This document shows positions 53,846 to 62,996 of a stretch of DNA of 64,000 bases, piece by piece; position 1 is the first letter of the stretch; each line of letters begins with the position of its first letter. The notes below the pieces were generated by a model that was not told where the DNA came from, made no database searches, and saw only the letters and a list, made by a program, of their open reading frames with translations. This DNA is from Bryobacterales bacterium. Lineage in GTDB: Bacteria > Acidobacteriota > Terriglobia > Bryobacterales > Bryobacteraceae. The stretch lies in NCBI GenBank assembly GCA_016716385.1, contig JADJWL010000025.1, positions 682,001 through 746,000 of the forward strand. The letters run 5' to 3'. The translations under genes and the position numbers were made by a program.

Positions 53846-55324
53846 TTACGTTAACTTGGCCTTCAGCAGTTCGTTGACAGCGCCGGGATTGGCTTGGCCC
53901 CGCGATGCCTTCATCACCTGGCCGACGAGGAAGCCGAGCACGGTTGTCTTGCCCGACCGGTACTGCTCGACCTGCTTGCCGTTCGCCGCCAGCACCTGTT
54001 CGATGATGGCTTCCAGAGCGCCGGTGTCGCTGATCTGCTTCAAACCTTCGCGTTCGATGATGACCGCGGCCGCTTCGCCGGTGGAGAACATTTTCGCGAA
54101 GACTTCTTTGGCGAGCTTGTTGGAGAGCTCCCCTTTGGCAATCAGGCGGACCAGTTCGCCCAGACGTTCCGCGGTGACGGGCGACTCTTCGATGCTCTTG
54201 CCTTCGGCGTTCAACAGGCCGCTGAGGTCGCCGATGACCCAGTTGGCGGCGGCGCGGGGATCCCCTGCGGCGCGGGCGACCGTTTCGAAGAAGTCCGCCG
54301 CGGCGCGGCTCTGGGTCAGGACTTGGGCGTCGTACTCGCGCAAGCCGTAGTCGGCGATAAACCGCGCGCGCTTTTCCGCTGGCAACTCGGCCATGCTGTC
54401 GCGGATGCGGTTCATCCAGGCGTCGCTGATGCGCAGGGGGACAAGGTCCGGTTCCGGGAAATAGCGGTAGTCGTGGGCGTGCTCCTTGCTGCGCATGCCG
54501 ACGGTCTCGCCGGTCGCGACGTTGTAGAGGCGCGTTTCCTGGTGAATCGTCCCGCCAGACTCGAGAATCGCAACCTGGCGGGAGATCTCGTGGTCGATGG
54601 CAAGCCGGACGAAGCGGAACGAGTTTACGTTCTTGACCTCGGTCTTGGTGCCGAACTCGCCAGCGCCCTTGAGCCGGACCGAGACATTGGCGTCGCACCG
54701 CAGGTGGCCCTTTTCCATGTCGCAAGTCGAGACCTCGACGAACTGCAACACCTGCTTGAGCTCGGTGAGATAGGAATAGGCCTCGTCGGCGGAGCGCATA
54801 TCGGGTTCGCTGACGATCTCGATCAGAGGCGTTCCGCAGCGGTTGAGATCGACGTACGAGTAGCGGCTGGAATCCCTGAACCCGTCGTGGACGCTCTTGC
54901 CCGCGTCATCCTCCATGTGAACGCGTGTAATGCCGATTCGCTTCGATTCTCCATTGACCTGGATCTCGACCCAGCCGTGTTCGGCGACAGGTTCATCGTA
55001 CTGGGAGATCTGGTAGCCCTTGGGGAGATCGGGATAGAAGTAATTTTTGCGGGCGAAGCGCGACTGCGGCCGCACTTCGCAGTGGAGCGCCAAGGCAGCG
55101 CGAACGGCGAGTTCAACGGCTTCCCGGCTCAGGACGGGGAGGGCGCCGGGCAGCCCGAGGCAGACTGGACAGACGTTGCTATTCGGCGCGGCGCCAAAAC
55201 TGGTAGGGCAGGAGCAGAAGATCTTGGTCGCGGTGGCCAGTTGGACGTGGACTTCCAGGCCAATGACGGGTTCGTATTTCGCGAGGGCGCCTGGGGGCGC
55301 GAGCTCGTCGATGGAGGCGGGCAT
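53846..55324 (-). CDS. gatB: Asp-tRNA(Asn)/Glu-tRNA(Gln) amidotransferase subunit B
   Basis: Protein of 492 aa. The N-terminal cradle has KYEPVIGLEVHVQLATATKIFCSCPTSFG and NVCPVCLGLPGALPVLSREAVELAVRAALAL with the zinc cysteines. RKNYFYPDLPKGYQISQYDEPVAEHG and DLNRCGTPLIEIVSEPDMRSADEAYSYL follow. The C-terminal Yqey domain (about 345-490) ends in the tRNA-binding tail with MKASRGQANPGAVNELLKAKL. It converts misacylated Glu-tRNA(Gln) or Asp-tRNA(Asn), with GatA and GatC encoded elsewhere. TATAAT ends exactly 6 nt before the ATG. Confidence 0.96.
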   Translation of the reverse strand: MPASIDELAPPGALAKYEPVIGLEVHVQLATATKIFCSCPTSFGAAPNSNVCPVCLGLPGALPVLSREAVELAVRAALALHCEVRPQSRFARKNYFYPDLPKGYQISQYDEPVAEHGWVEIQVNGESKRIGITRVHMEDDAGKSVHDGFRDSSRYSYVDLNRCGTPLIEIVSEPDMRSADEAYSYLTELKQVLQFVEVSTCDMEKGHLRCDANVSVRLKGAGEFGTKTEVKNVNSFRFVRLAIDHEISRQVAILESGGTIHQETRLYNVATGETVGMRSKEHAHDYRYFPEPDLVPLRISDAWMNRIRDSMAELPAEKRARFIADYGLREYDAQVLTQSRAAADFFETVARAAGDPRAAANWVIGDLSGLLNAEGKSIEESPVTAERLGELVRLIAKGELSNKLAKEVFAKMFSTGEAAAVIIEREGLKQISDTGALEAIIEQVLAANGKQVEQYRSGKTTVLGFLVGQVMKASRGQANPGAVNELLKAKLT

Positions 55325-55330
55325 TTCCTC

Positions 55331-55336
55331 ATTATA
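55331..55336 (-). promoter_or_regulatory. Perfect -10 box (TATAAT) for leaderless gatB mRNA
   Basis: TATAAT on the minus strand, then GAGGAA, then ATG at 55324. Initiation at the normal distance falls on or beside the start codon. No -35 match. Confidence 0.6.
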
Positions 55337-55385
55337 CGGAACGCGGGGCCGAAGGGAGGGATAGCTTGGCAGTTTGGAGTAGGAG

Positions 55386-55422
55386 TACTAAGTAATGTGG
55401 GATGAACGAGTTACTCAGTAAC
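55386..55422. promoter_or_regulatory. Pair of TACT-N-AGTA palindromes between gatB and the anti-sigma-like gene
   Basis: TACT-A-AGTA (55386-55394) and GTTACT-C-AGTAAC (55410-55422) are two copies of a related palindrome with centres 26 bp apart, about 2.5 helical turns. They sit upstream of the orphan anti-sigma-like gene and upstream of gatB. Spacing and symmetry suggest a dimeric regulator's operator; the regulator is unknown. Confidence 0.35.
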
Positions 55423-55498
55423 GCAAGTACCAGACGGGCAAATTTGTACCTGTCCAGGGGCGAGTTCGGCCGATAAACTCGAATTGAGGCCGATTGCG

Positions 55499-56305
55499 AT
55501 GTGCCCGATGATTGAGAGCTTGCTGCCGTCCCACGCCAGGGGAGAATTGGACGTGATGGACGCATTTTCGGTGAATCTCCATCTGGAGAGGTGCGAGAGC
55601 TGCCGGGGCGTCTTCGACCGGCTGTCGCGCGAGAAGGCATCGAGGGAGGGTGGCGGAGCGCATCGGGCGAATGCGCCGTCAGACCTTTCGGCAGTACGAA
55701 TGCGGTCCTCATCGTGGGAGCGGAGGGCGGCGCCGTCGCTGGCTGAGCGCCTGCGGATAGCCTGGGGAAACCTGGGGCGTCCGTGGAAGGCCGCGCTGGC
55801 GGGTGCCGCCGCGGCAGGGGTGCTGGCGATTCCGATTGCGAAACTGCCCGGATTGGGCGCCGAACCGGTTGTGCTGGCGAGCCGGGAAGTGGTGGAACCT
55901 GCGGGCGAGGTGCTGCTGGCTCCGCTACCGAAGACGCCGGTCCCCGTGGAGATCGCCGTCGCGCCTAAGCCCCGGAGGCCCCGCAAGATTTCAAAGGTGT
56001 CGCAGCCGCCGCGGCAGGCCGTCGTCAGGAAGGTCGCTTCCCGGCCGGTGCGTCGTCCCCTGGCTGCCGCGCCTGCCGTCACGCACCGTGCTCTGCCGCT
56101 AGCCGAGCCAGTGGCGAAGTCTGAGCCGGTAGCGTTCGCGCTGATCCACGGTCTCGGGCCGGAGCCGGTAGCCGTGGCGGTTACCAAACCCGTCGCTGCT
56201 ACTGCGGCCGCCGGACACGCAGTCATCTGGAACGCGGGCCCCGAGCCCCTGTTCGTTCCGGTTCGGGCTGAGCCGGCGGAGATCCGCGCGCAGGTTGAGT
56301 TCTAG
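55499..56305 (+). CDS. Orphan anti-sigma-factor-like protein with zinc finger
   Basis: Protein of 268 aa if started at ATG 55499, which has GAGG 9 nt upstream; a TTG at 55484 is an alternative. The N-terminus IESLLPSHARGELDVMDAFSVNLHLERCESCRGVFDRL holds the H-x3-C-x2-C zinc motif of zf-HC2 anti-sigma domains. One TM helix (about 99-115, AALAGAAAAGVLAIPIA) is followed by a long Ala/Pro/Val/Arg-rich, low-complexity extracytoplasmic part with repeated EPV units. No sigma gene lies next to it, which is unusual. It overlaps the convergent fatty-acid gene by 4 nt. Confidence 0.6.
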   Translation: MCPMIESLLPSHARGELDVMDAFSVNLHLERCESCRGVFDRLSREKASREGGGAHRANAPSDLSAVRMRSSSWERRAAPSLAERLRIAWGNLGRPWKAALAGAAAAGVLAIPIAKLPGLGAEPVVLASREVVEPAGEVLLAPLPKTPVPVEIAVAPKPRRPRKISKVSQPPRQAVVRKVASRPVRRPLAAAPAVTHRALPLAEPVAKSEPVAFALIHGLGPEPVAVAVTKPVAATAAAGHAVIWNAGPEPLFVPVRAEPAEIRAQVEF

Positions 56306-58782
56306 AGGACCCGGACCGCCTCTTCGATCTTTCGGGCGATCGCGGCGAAGTCGGTCTCGTCGAAGTGCATCGGCGCGCCAAAGGTGACCGTGACCTTGCC
56401 GGGACGGGGGAAGCGGTGCGAGCGGTGCAGAATCGTGTGGGCTCCGTCGATGCGCACGGGAACGACCGGCACATGGAGGCGGGATGCCAGCATTCCGACC
56501 CCCGGAAAGAAGCGGGTGATCTCGCCTTCTTCAGTGCGCTTGCCCTCCGGGAATATCAGGATGCTCCAACCGTCGCTCGTCAGTTCACCGGTATAGCGCA
56601 TCGTCTGGCGGGTACCGCTTTCGCGTTGCGGGAATGGGAAAGCATTGAAGAACAGGGCGGCGAGATAGTATTCCAGCCGACGCGCAAAGACGGCTCCCGC
56701 AGGAAACTCCTGAGGATAGAAATGGGCGCGGAAGAACTCCTTGGACATCGCGGGTGCGACCCGGTAGCGGTGGCGCGCCGGCAGGGCCGTGAGGAGAATC
56801 GGTGTGTCGAAGTGGCTTTGGTGGTTGGCCGCGAAGATGACCGGGCCATCGACTTCCGCGAGGTTCTCCTTGCCGCGGACGGAGATCCAGGCGAAGATAC
56901 GAGCCATCGGAAGGAGCCAGAAAGGCAGGGCGACCCGGCGAAGGGCACGGGCGAATACACTGCGATTCCATTCCGGGAACGCGAAGGGCTCCGGAGGAGG
57001 TGCGGAAGCCTCAGATGCAGCTCGAATCTCCGCCACCGTGCTCTTGGTGGCCAGCGCGCCTTCGTCAAAGGACCGATTGAGCTTCGTTTCGAGTTCAAGG
57101 ACGATTTCCACCCTGTCCAGTGACGACAGGCCGAGGTCGTCTAAGGTAGTTTCAGGGGTGATACTCCGATTGCCCGCATAACGCTTCAACACCTCGGTCA
57201 AGGCATCGCTCTTGGCCGCGACCGTGGCTGGCAACTTGTCTGCGCCGCTGGACACCCATTGCTGTATGGCATGACGTTTCAACTTGGCAGTGCCTTCCGT
57301 GCGCGGTAGTTCCTGGCCGGGCCAGACGGAGACGCCGCGGATCTTCTGGTGGTCCTCCAGGGAGAGGTTGGCGGCGTTGACAACCTGCTCGGCAGAGGCA
57401 TCCGGTGCGAGGACCAGGACAGCGTGGACGCGTTCGCGGGAGTCCGTGCGCTCGGCGACGACGGCAGATTCCCGGACTCCCGGGAGCGAGTTGAGCACCT
57501 TTTCGATGTCTTCCGGAAAGACGTTGAGGCCCTCAGGCGTCACGATCATTTCCTTTTTTCGTCCCAGGATCGTAAGCCGGCCGTCTGCATCGAGCGAACC
57601 AATATCGCCGGTGTGGAGCCAGCCCTCTTCGAAGGCTTCCGATGGGCCCATGCCGTAGTATCCCGAGGTCACATTCTCGCCACGGACGAGGATTTCGCCA
57701 TCCGGTGCGATCTTGACCTCCACTCCGGAGAGAGGCTTTCCAACGCTTCCGGCCCTCCGGTGGAACGGATGGTTGACCGTCACAACGGGCGCCGTTTCCG
57801 TCAGGCCATATCCCTGAATGACGACATAGCCGAGGTTGGACCAGAAGCCTTCGAGCGCAGGGTCGAGTGGAGCGGCTCCAACGACGAACGCCCAGAACTT
57901 CCAGCCAAGCAAGCGATGGACCCGGCGGAAGTGCCACCACCGGCGGGGCCAGGACACACCAGTCAAGCGGTGGGCAGCTTCGGGGACGAGGCGGAGAATG
58001 TGCTCCCGCAAGACCTCTAGGATTCTTGGGACGGAGACGATGACCGAGATCCTGCGCGTGTGGACCATCCGCACGATGTCTTCGGGGTTGTAGCCGCGGA
58101 TGAACGCGACAGTGCCTTCGATCATCGGGGGAATGAATGTCGCCATTGTCTGCCCGAAGAGATGGCTTAGGGGGAGGAGGTTGAGGAAGCGGATGGGGCG
58201 GAAGGGTTTGGAGTAGCGGCTGTAGCGGGCGATCTCGCGCTGGATAGGGATGAGGTTGGCGAGGACATTGCGGTGGGTGATGGTGACGCCCTTGGGTTCG
58301 GAGGTAGCACCGGACGTGAAGATGATTTCAACGATATCGTCTTTTGAGACCGGGTGAAGAGGGGTTTGGGCTCGTTCCGGAAAGAGAATGGTCGCCGCGG
58401 GGATGGCGGGAACCCCGGGAAGTGGATTTTGTGGCGTTTCGTCCCCAGTGACAATGAGCTTCGCTGCGACGGACCTCTGAACGGCCAGCACCATGGCTGG
58501 AGACGAGCGGTAATCGATGGGCACGGCAATCATGCCGGATACCATGGCTGCCCAGAGTGCGGCGACCCACTCAGGGCGGTTTTCCGCCCAGAGGAGAATC
58601 TTGTCGCCCGGGCGGGCGCCCATGGTGCTGAATCGCTGCGCCAGGGCGTGGGCGGCTTGGGAGAGCTGGCGGTAGCTGTAGGCCCGGTAGCGGAAGCCGT
58701 CGTCGTACGCGAGGAAGGTCGCGTCGGAACTCTCGAACGTCGAGAACAGGTCGAGGAGGGACTCGCGCAGGGGGCGCATCAC
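56302..58782 (-). CDS. Acyl-CoA/ACP synthetase-ACP-acyltransferase fusion
   Basis: Protein of 826 aa with three domains. The AMP-binding domain (about 1-510) has EIIFTSGATSEPKGVTITHRN (about 151), QGYGLTETAPVV and WLHTGDIGSLDADGRLTILGRKKEM. The acyl-carrier domain (about 535-605) has the phosphopantetheine serine in LDDLGLSSLDRVEIVLELE. The PlsC-type acyltransferase (about 630-826) has NHQSHFDTPIL (HX4D) and IFPEGKRTEEGEI. Similar to Aas, which activates and reacylates lysophospholipids, but with a built-in ACP, so a free fatty acid could be activated, tethered and transferred within one chain. No TM helix is needed; probably peripheral to the inner membrane. Overlaps parB by 4 nt. Confidence 0.88.
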   Translation of the reverse strand: MMRPLRESLLDLFSTFESSDATFLAYDDGFRYRAYSYRQLSQAAHALAQRFSTMGARPGDKILLWAENRPEWVAALWAAMVSGMIAVPIDYRSSPAMVLAVQRSVAAKLIVTGDETPQNPLPGVPAIPAATILFPERAQTPLHPVSKDDIVEIIFTSGATSEPKGVTITHRNVLANLIPIQREIARYSRYSKPFRPIRFLNLLPLSHLFGQTMATFIPPMIEGTVAFIRGYNPEDIVRMVHTRRISVIVSVPRILEVLREHILRLVPEAAHRLTGVSWPRRWWHFRRVHRLLGWKFWAFVVGAAPLDPALEGFWSNLGYVVIQGYGLTETAPVVTVNHPFHRRAGSVGKPLSGVEVKIAPDGEILVRGENVTSGYYGMGPSEAFEEGWLHTGDIGSLDADGRLTILGRKKEMIVTPEGLNVFPEDIEKVLNSLPGVRESAVVAERTDSRERVHAVLVLAPDASAEQVVNAANLSLEDHQKIRGVSVWPGQELPRTEGTAKLKRHAIQQWVSSGADKLPATVAAKSDALTEVLKRYAGNRSITPETTLDDLGLSSLDRVEIVLELETKLNRSFDEGALATKSTVAEIRAASEASAPPPEPFAFPEWNRSVFARALRRVALPFWLLPMARIFAWISVRGKENLAEVDGPVIFAANHQSHFDTPILLTALPARHRYRVAPAMSKEFFRAHFYPQEFPAGAVFARRLEYYLAALFFNAFPFPQRESGTRQTMRYTGELTSDGWSILIFPEGKRTEEGEITRFFPGVGMLASRLHVPVVPVRIDGAHTILHRSHRFPRPGKVTVTFGAPMHFDETDFAAIARKIEEAVRVL

Positions 58783-59595
58783 TCTTTCACGATGGTGGAG
58801 TAAATGCGGTCGAGATCCTCGGGCGAGTAGAACTCAATCTCGAGACGGCCGCGGCCGGAATTCCGCTGGACCAAGTGGACCTTTGTACCCAACGCCCGTT
58901 CCATTTCTTCGAGAGCGGCGCGAACATTCGGGTCCAGCGGGACATCGTCGGGTTGTCTGGTCTTGCGGCCCTCGGTCATGCGCTGCGTCATGCGTTCGAG
59001 TTGGCGGACAGAAAGAGCTTCGGCGACTGCCTTTTCCGCGACCTCGCGCTGGAGGTCGGCAGGGATTCCGAGGAGGCAGCGGGCGTGTCCCTGGGAGAGG
59101 CGTCGCTCCGCGACCAATTGCTGCAGGTCGGCCGGAAGGGCAAGCAGACGCAGGAAGTTGGTGATGGTACTACGGTCTTTACCGGTGCGTCGGCCAATCT
59201 CCTCGTGACTGAGTCCGAGGTCACGTTGCAGTCTTTGGAAGGCCTGTGCGGTTTCGATGGGGTTGAGGTCCTCGCGCTGGATGTTCTCAACGAGGGTGAT
59301 CTCCAGGAGATGATCGTCGGAAATGTCCTCGACGACTACAGGGACTCTCGTGAGATTGGCGAGGCGTGCTGCGCGCCAGCGGCGTTCGCCGGCGACGAGT
59401 TGGTACTTTCCGTCATGATGGCGAACTACGAGCGGCTGAATGATGCCGTTGGCGAGGATGGAGTCGGCGAGTTCCCGCAGCCGTTCCGCTTGGAAGACTC
59501 GCCGAGGCTGCAAAGGGTTCGGCTGGATGGCATCGATGGGAAGTTCGCGGGGCGCAGATTCGGCGTCGCGCTGCGGAAGGAGAGCCGTCAGACCC

Positions 59596-60390
<795 letters not shown>

Positions 60391-60494
60391 CCTGCCGTGT
60401 CCCAGTTGTTAATCTAGCATACGGTCCGGAGGGGTCCCGTTGCTACTGGCGTGAGGGTCGGAAGGGGGTGGGATCGGGAATGCCAGCGTCGTGT

Positions 60495-60510
60495 CGTTTC
60501 ACGTGAAACT
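60495..60510. promoter_or_regulatory. parS site 1
   Basis: GTTTCACGTGAAAC (60496-60509), the fully symmetric 14-bp core of the bacterial parS consensus TGTTTCACGTGAAACA; the outer bases (C and T) do not match. It lies in the 137-bp spacer between parA and rsmG. Confidence 0.9.
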
Positions 60511-60527
60511 TCAGGGAGTTGGGAATC

Positions 60528-61181
60528 TCAGGCTCTGGTTTCACGTGAAACACGTGACACCCACCGGGAACGGCCGATTGGGAGTTGCTCCTGACAGGTT
60601 ACCTTCCAGCCGAACGCCCCTTCGCGACCAGGATCGGAGCGAACAACCGGTTCCCCCAAGAGTGATTCGGCAGCCTCCGACCCGAATGGCTCCCCCAGCA
60701 GCAGAAGGGCGTGGCTCGCGAGCCTGTCAACAATCCCCTGTACATCGGCCCAGCGGACAGCACGCAGCAACACCCAATCAAAAGTCTCCACAACCTCGTT
60801 CGCTCCGCACGCCAGCACCCGGACATTCGCCCAATCCCGCGTCGCCTCCCGGAGGAATACGGCCTTGCGCCGGTCTCGCTCAATCAGGGTGACTTCACAC
60901 TCAGGACGCAGGACAGCCACCGGGATACCAGGAAAGCCAGCACCTGACCCCAAATCCGCGACGCGCAGCAGCCCGGCCGGAAGCGCCATGCCACACAGCA
61001 AACTCTCAGCGTAGTGGAACTCCGCCGCTTCGCGCACGCCCGAAATCCGGGTGAGGTTCAGCTTCCGGTTCCATTTGACCAGCAGCGAATAGTGGGCTTC
61101 CAGCATGGCCCACTGCGCTTCGCTCAGCTCGCACCGCCCCCCAAGGACCCGTTCGATCTCAACGCGCAGCCCAGCCGTCAA
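60528..61181 (-). CDS. rsmG: 16S rRNA (guanine527-N7)-methyltransferase RsmG
   Basis: Protein of 217 aa from TTG 61181, which overlaps the mnmG stop (TTGA); upstream residues in this frame are a shadow of mnmG. SAM-binding motif [40 protein letters not shown] (about 68-105) and the N-terminal NLTRI segment ([27 protein letters not shown]) are typical of GidB/RsmG. It methylates G527 of 16S rRNA; loss gives low-level streptomycin resistance in other species. The C-terminal VSRETRA is encoded by parS site 2. Confidence 0.93.
   Translation of the reverse strand: MTAGLRVEIERVLGGRCELSEAQWAMLEAHYSLLVKWNRKLNLTRISGVREAAEFHYAESLLCGMALPAGLLRVADLGSGAGFPGIPVAVLRPECEVTLIERDRRKAVFLREATRDWANVRVLACGANEVVETFDWVLLRAVRWADVQGIVDRLASHALLLLGEPFGSEAAESLLGEPVVRSDPGREGAFGWKVTCQEQLPIGRSRWVSRVSRETRA
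60537..60552. promoter_or_regulatory. parS site 2, embedded in the rsmG coding end
   Basis: GGTTTCACGTGAAACA matches the parS consensus at 15 of 16 positions. It lies within the last codons of rsmG and spells V-S-R-E-T there. Its centre is 42 bp from the first parS. Together these form the ParB loading zone near the origin. Confidence 0.92.
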
Positions 61182-62974
61182 GCCCGCCCCAAGCTCAGGT
61201 AGACATCCAGGATCGCGACGGCCGCCGGTGTCACACCCGGGATGCGCCCTGCTTGCCCCAGATTCTCTGGCAGAACCCGCTCCAGCTTCTCGCACACCTC
61301 GCGCGACAAACCCGGCACCTCGCGGTACGCGAAATCCAGAGGAATGCGACGGTCTTCCGCCTGGCGCAGACGTTCGATCTGCCTCTCCTGCTGTGCGATG
61401 TACCCGGCGTACTTCACTTCAGTCTCCAGGGTCTCCAAGACACCCCGCACGGGTTCCTCCCCCAATGCCTCACGAAGCCAACCCGAGATTTCTCCCACGG
61501 TCGCCTCGGGACGCTTCAGCCACTGCCCGTTGCGATGCGACGCCAAAGCTGCGGAAAGCCGCTCCTTCTGTTGGCTCTTCTTCTGGAACAGCCGCCAGCG
61601 CTCATCACACACCAACCCTGCGGTCCGGCCGGCAGGCGTCAGCCGTTCGTCAGCATTGTCAATTCGCAAGTGCAGCCGGAACTCCGCCCGGGACGTGAAC
61701 ATCCGGTACGGCTCGTCGGCCCCCTTGCTTACCAGGTCGTCCACAAGGATGCCGCAGTATCCTTCCATCCGCGAGATGACCACGGGGTTCTGCTCGCCGA
61801 GCGCCCTCGCGGCGTTGATGCCGGCCAGAAGTCCCTGGCAGGCGGCTTCCTCATATCCCGATGTCCCGTTGATCTGCCCGGCCAGGTACAGGTTCCGGAT
61901 CTTCTTGACCTCCAGGGTGTGCCGCAACTCCCGAGGGTCAATCGCATCGTATTCGATGGCGTAACCGGGCCGGATCATCTCCGCCTGCTCCAGACCCGGA
62001 ATCGAAGCGACCATCGCGGTCTGGACGTCGATCGGCATGCTCGTCGACATCCCGTTCACATACACCTCATGCGTGTCGAGACCTTCAGGCTCCAGGAACA
62101 ACTGGTGGCGCAGCTTGTCCGGGAACTTGACGACCTTGTCCTCAATCGATGGGCAGTACCGCGGCCCGATGCCTTCGATCTGGCCGCTGTACAGAGGCGA
62201 CCGTGCCAGGCTCTCCTCCAGAATCCGCTTCGTTTCAGCCGTCGTGTGCACGATGTAGCAACGGACCTGTTCCCGCTCAATCTGCGATGTCAGAAACGAA
62301 AATGGCGTCGGGACCGGATCTCCGTCCTGAGGCTCGAAGCAAGACCAGTCAATCGTCCGCCCGTCGAGCCTCGGCGGCGTCCCCGTCTTCAAGCGCGTCC
62401 ACTGCAAGCCCACATTCCGCAGTTGATCGCCCAATACCTGGGAGGGGGCCTCGCCGCTCCGTCCGCACGAGTATTTCTGTTCCCCGACATGGGCCAACCC
62501 GTTGAGAAACGTCCCCGTCGTGATGATGACGGCGCCCGCTTCCCAAATACGCCCATCCCGGAGTTTCACCCCTGTTACTCTGTTATCCGCGATCTCCAGC
62601 GCGGCCACTTCGGCCTGCCGGATGTGCAGATTCGGCTCGGACTCCAACACCTCTCGCATTTTGAGCCGGTAGAGCTTCTTGTCGCACTGCGCCCGCGGCG
62701 ACCACACGGCCGGTCCGCGGCTGGTATTGAGCAGCCGGAACTGAATCCCAACGGCGTCAGCCACCTCTCCCATGACGCCTCCTAAGGCGTCGATCTCCCG
62801 AACAAGGTGCCCTTTGGCAATGCCGCCAATCGCAGGATTGCAGGACATCTGCGCGATCAGGTCCGCGTTCATCGTGACGATCGCCGTGCGCAGACCCATG
62901 CGTGCGCACGCACGGGCCGCCTCGCAGCCGGCATGCCCCGCGCCGACAACCACCACGTCATAGCGATTCCGCAT
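61178..62974 (-). CDS. mnmG: tRNA uridine-5-carboxymethylaminomethyl modification enzyme MnmG (GidA)
   Basis: Protein of 598 aa. The FAD-binding loop is [23 protein letters not shown] at the N-terminus. It shows [97 protein letters not shown] and [21 protein letters not shown], all MnmG hallmarks. With MnmE it modifies the wobble U34 of several tRNAs. The gene lies next to rsmG as in many origin regions. A minus-strand TACAAT ends 11 nt before the ATG with no Shine-Dalgarno. Confidence 0.96.
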   Translation of the reverse strand: MRNRYDVVVVGAGHAGCEAARACARMGLRTAIVTMNADLIAQMSCNPAIGGIAKGHLVREIDALGGVMGEVADAVGIQFRLLNTSRGPAVWSPRAQCDKKLYRLKMREVLESEPNLHIRQAEVAALEIADNRVTGVKLRDGRIWEAGAVIITTGTFLNGLAHVGEQKYSCGRSGEAPSQVLGDQLRNVGLQWTRLKTGTPPRLDGRTIDWSCFEPQDGDPVPTPFSFLTSQIEREQVRCYIVHTTAETKRILEESLARSPLYSGQIEGIGPRYCPSIEDKVVKFPDKLRHQLFLEPEGLDTHEVYVNGMSTSMPIDVQTAMVASIPGLEQAEMIRPGYAIEYDAIDPRELRHTLEVKKIRNLYLAGQINGTSGYEEAACQGLLAGINAARALGEQNPVVISRMEGYCGILVDDLVSKGADEPYRMFTSRAEFRLHLRIDNADERLTPAGRTAGLVCDERWRLFQKKSQQKERLSAALASHRNGQWLKRPEATVGEISGWLREALGEEPVRGVLETLETEVKYAGYIAQQERQIERLRQAEDRRIPLDFAYREVPGLSREVCEKLERVLPENLGQAGRIPGVTPAAVAILDVYLSLGRA

Positions 62975-62984
62975 CGATACCGTT

Positions 62985-62991
62985 TATTGTA
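62985..62991. promoter_or_regulatory. Overlapping divergent -10 boxes of mnmG and purD
   Basis: The same seven bases give TATTGT for plus-strand purD (6-nt gap to its ATG) and TACAAT for minus-strand mnmG (11-nt gap). RNA polymerase can probably only occupy one direction at a time. Confidence 0.5.
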
Positions 62992-62996
62992 TCTCT

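Noticed and set aside
55411..56226. 271-codon minus-strand open frame opposite the anti-sigma-like gene
   Set aside because: Rich in Ala, Thr, Ser and Gly with no motif, while the plus frame has a zinc finger, a TM helix and a ribosome site.
61253..62785. 510-codon plus-strand open frame
   Set aside because: Antisense to mnmG. No recognisable domain, and the mnmG reading is unambiguous.
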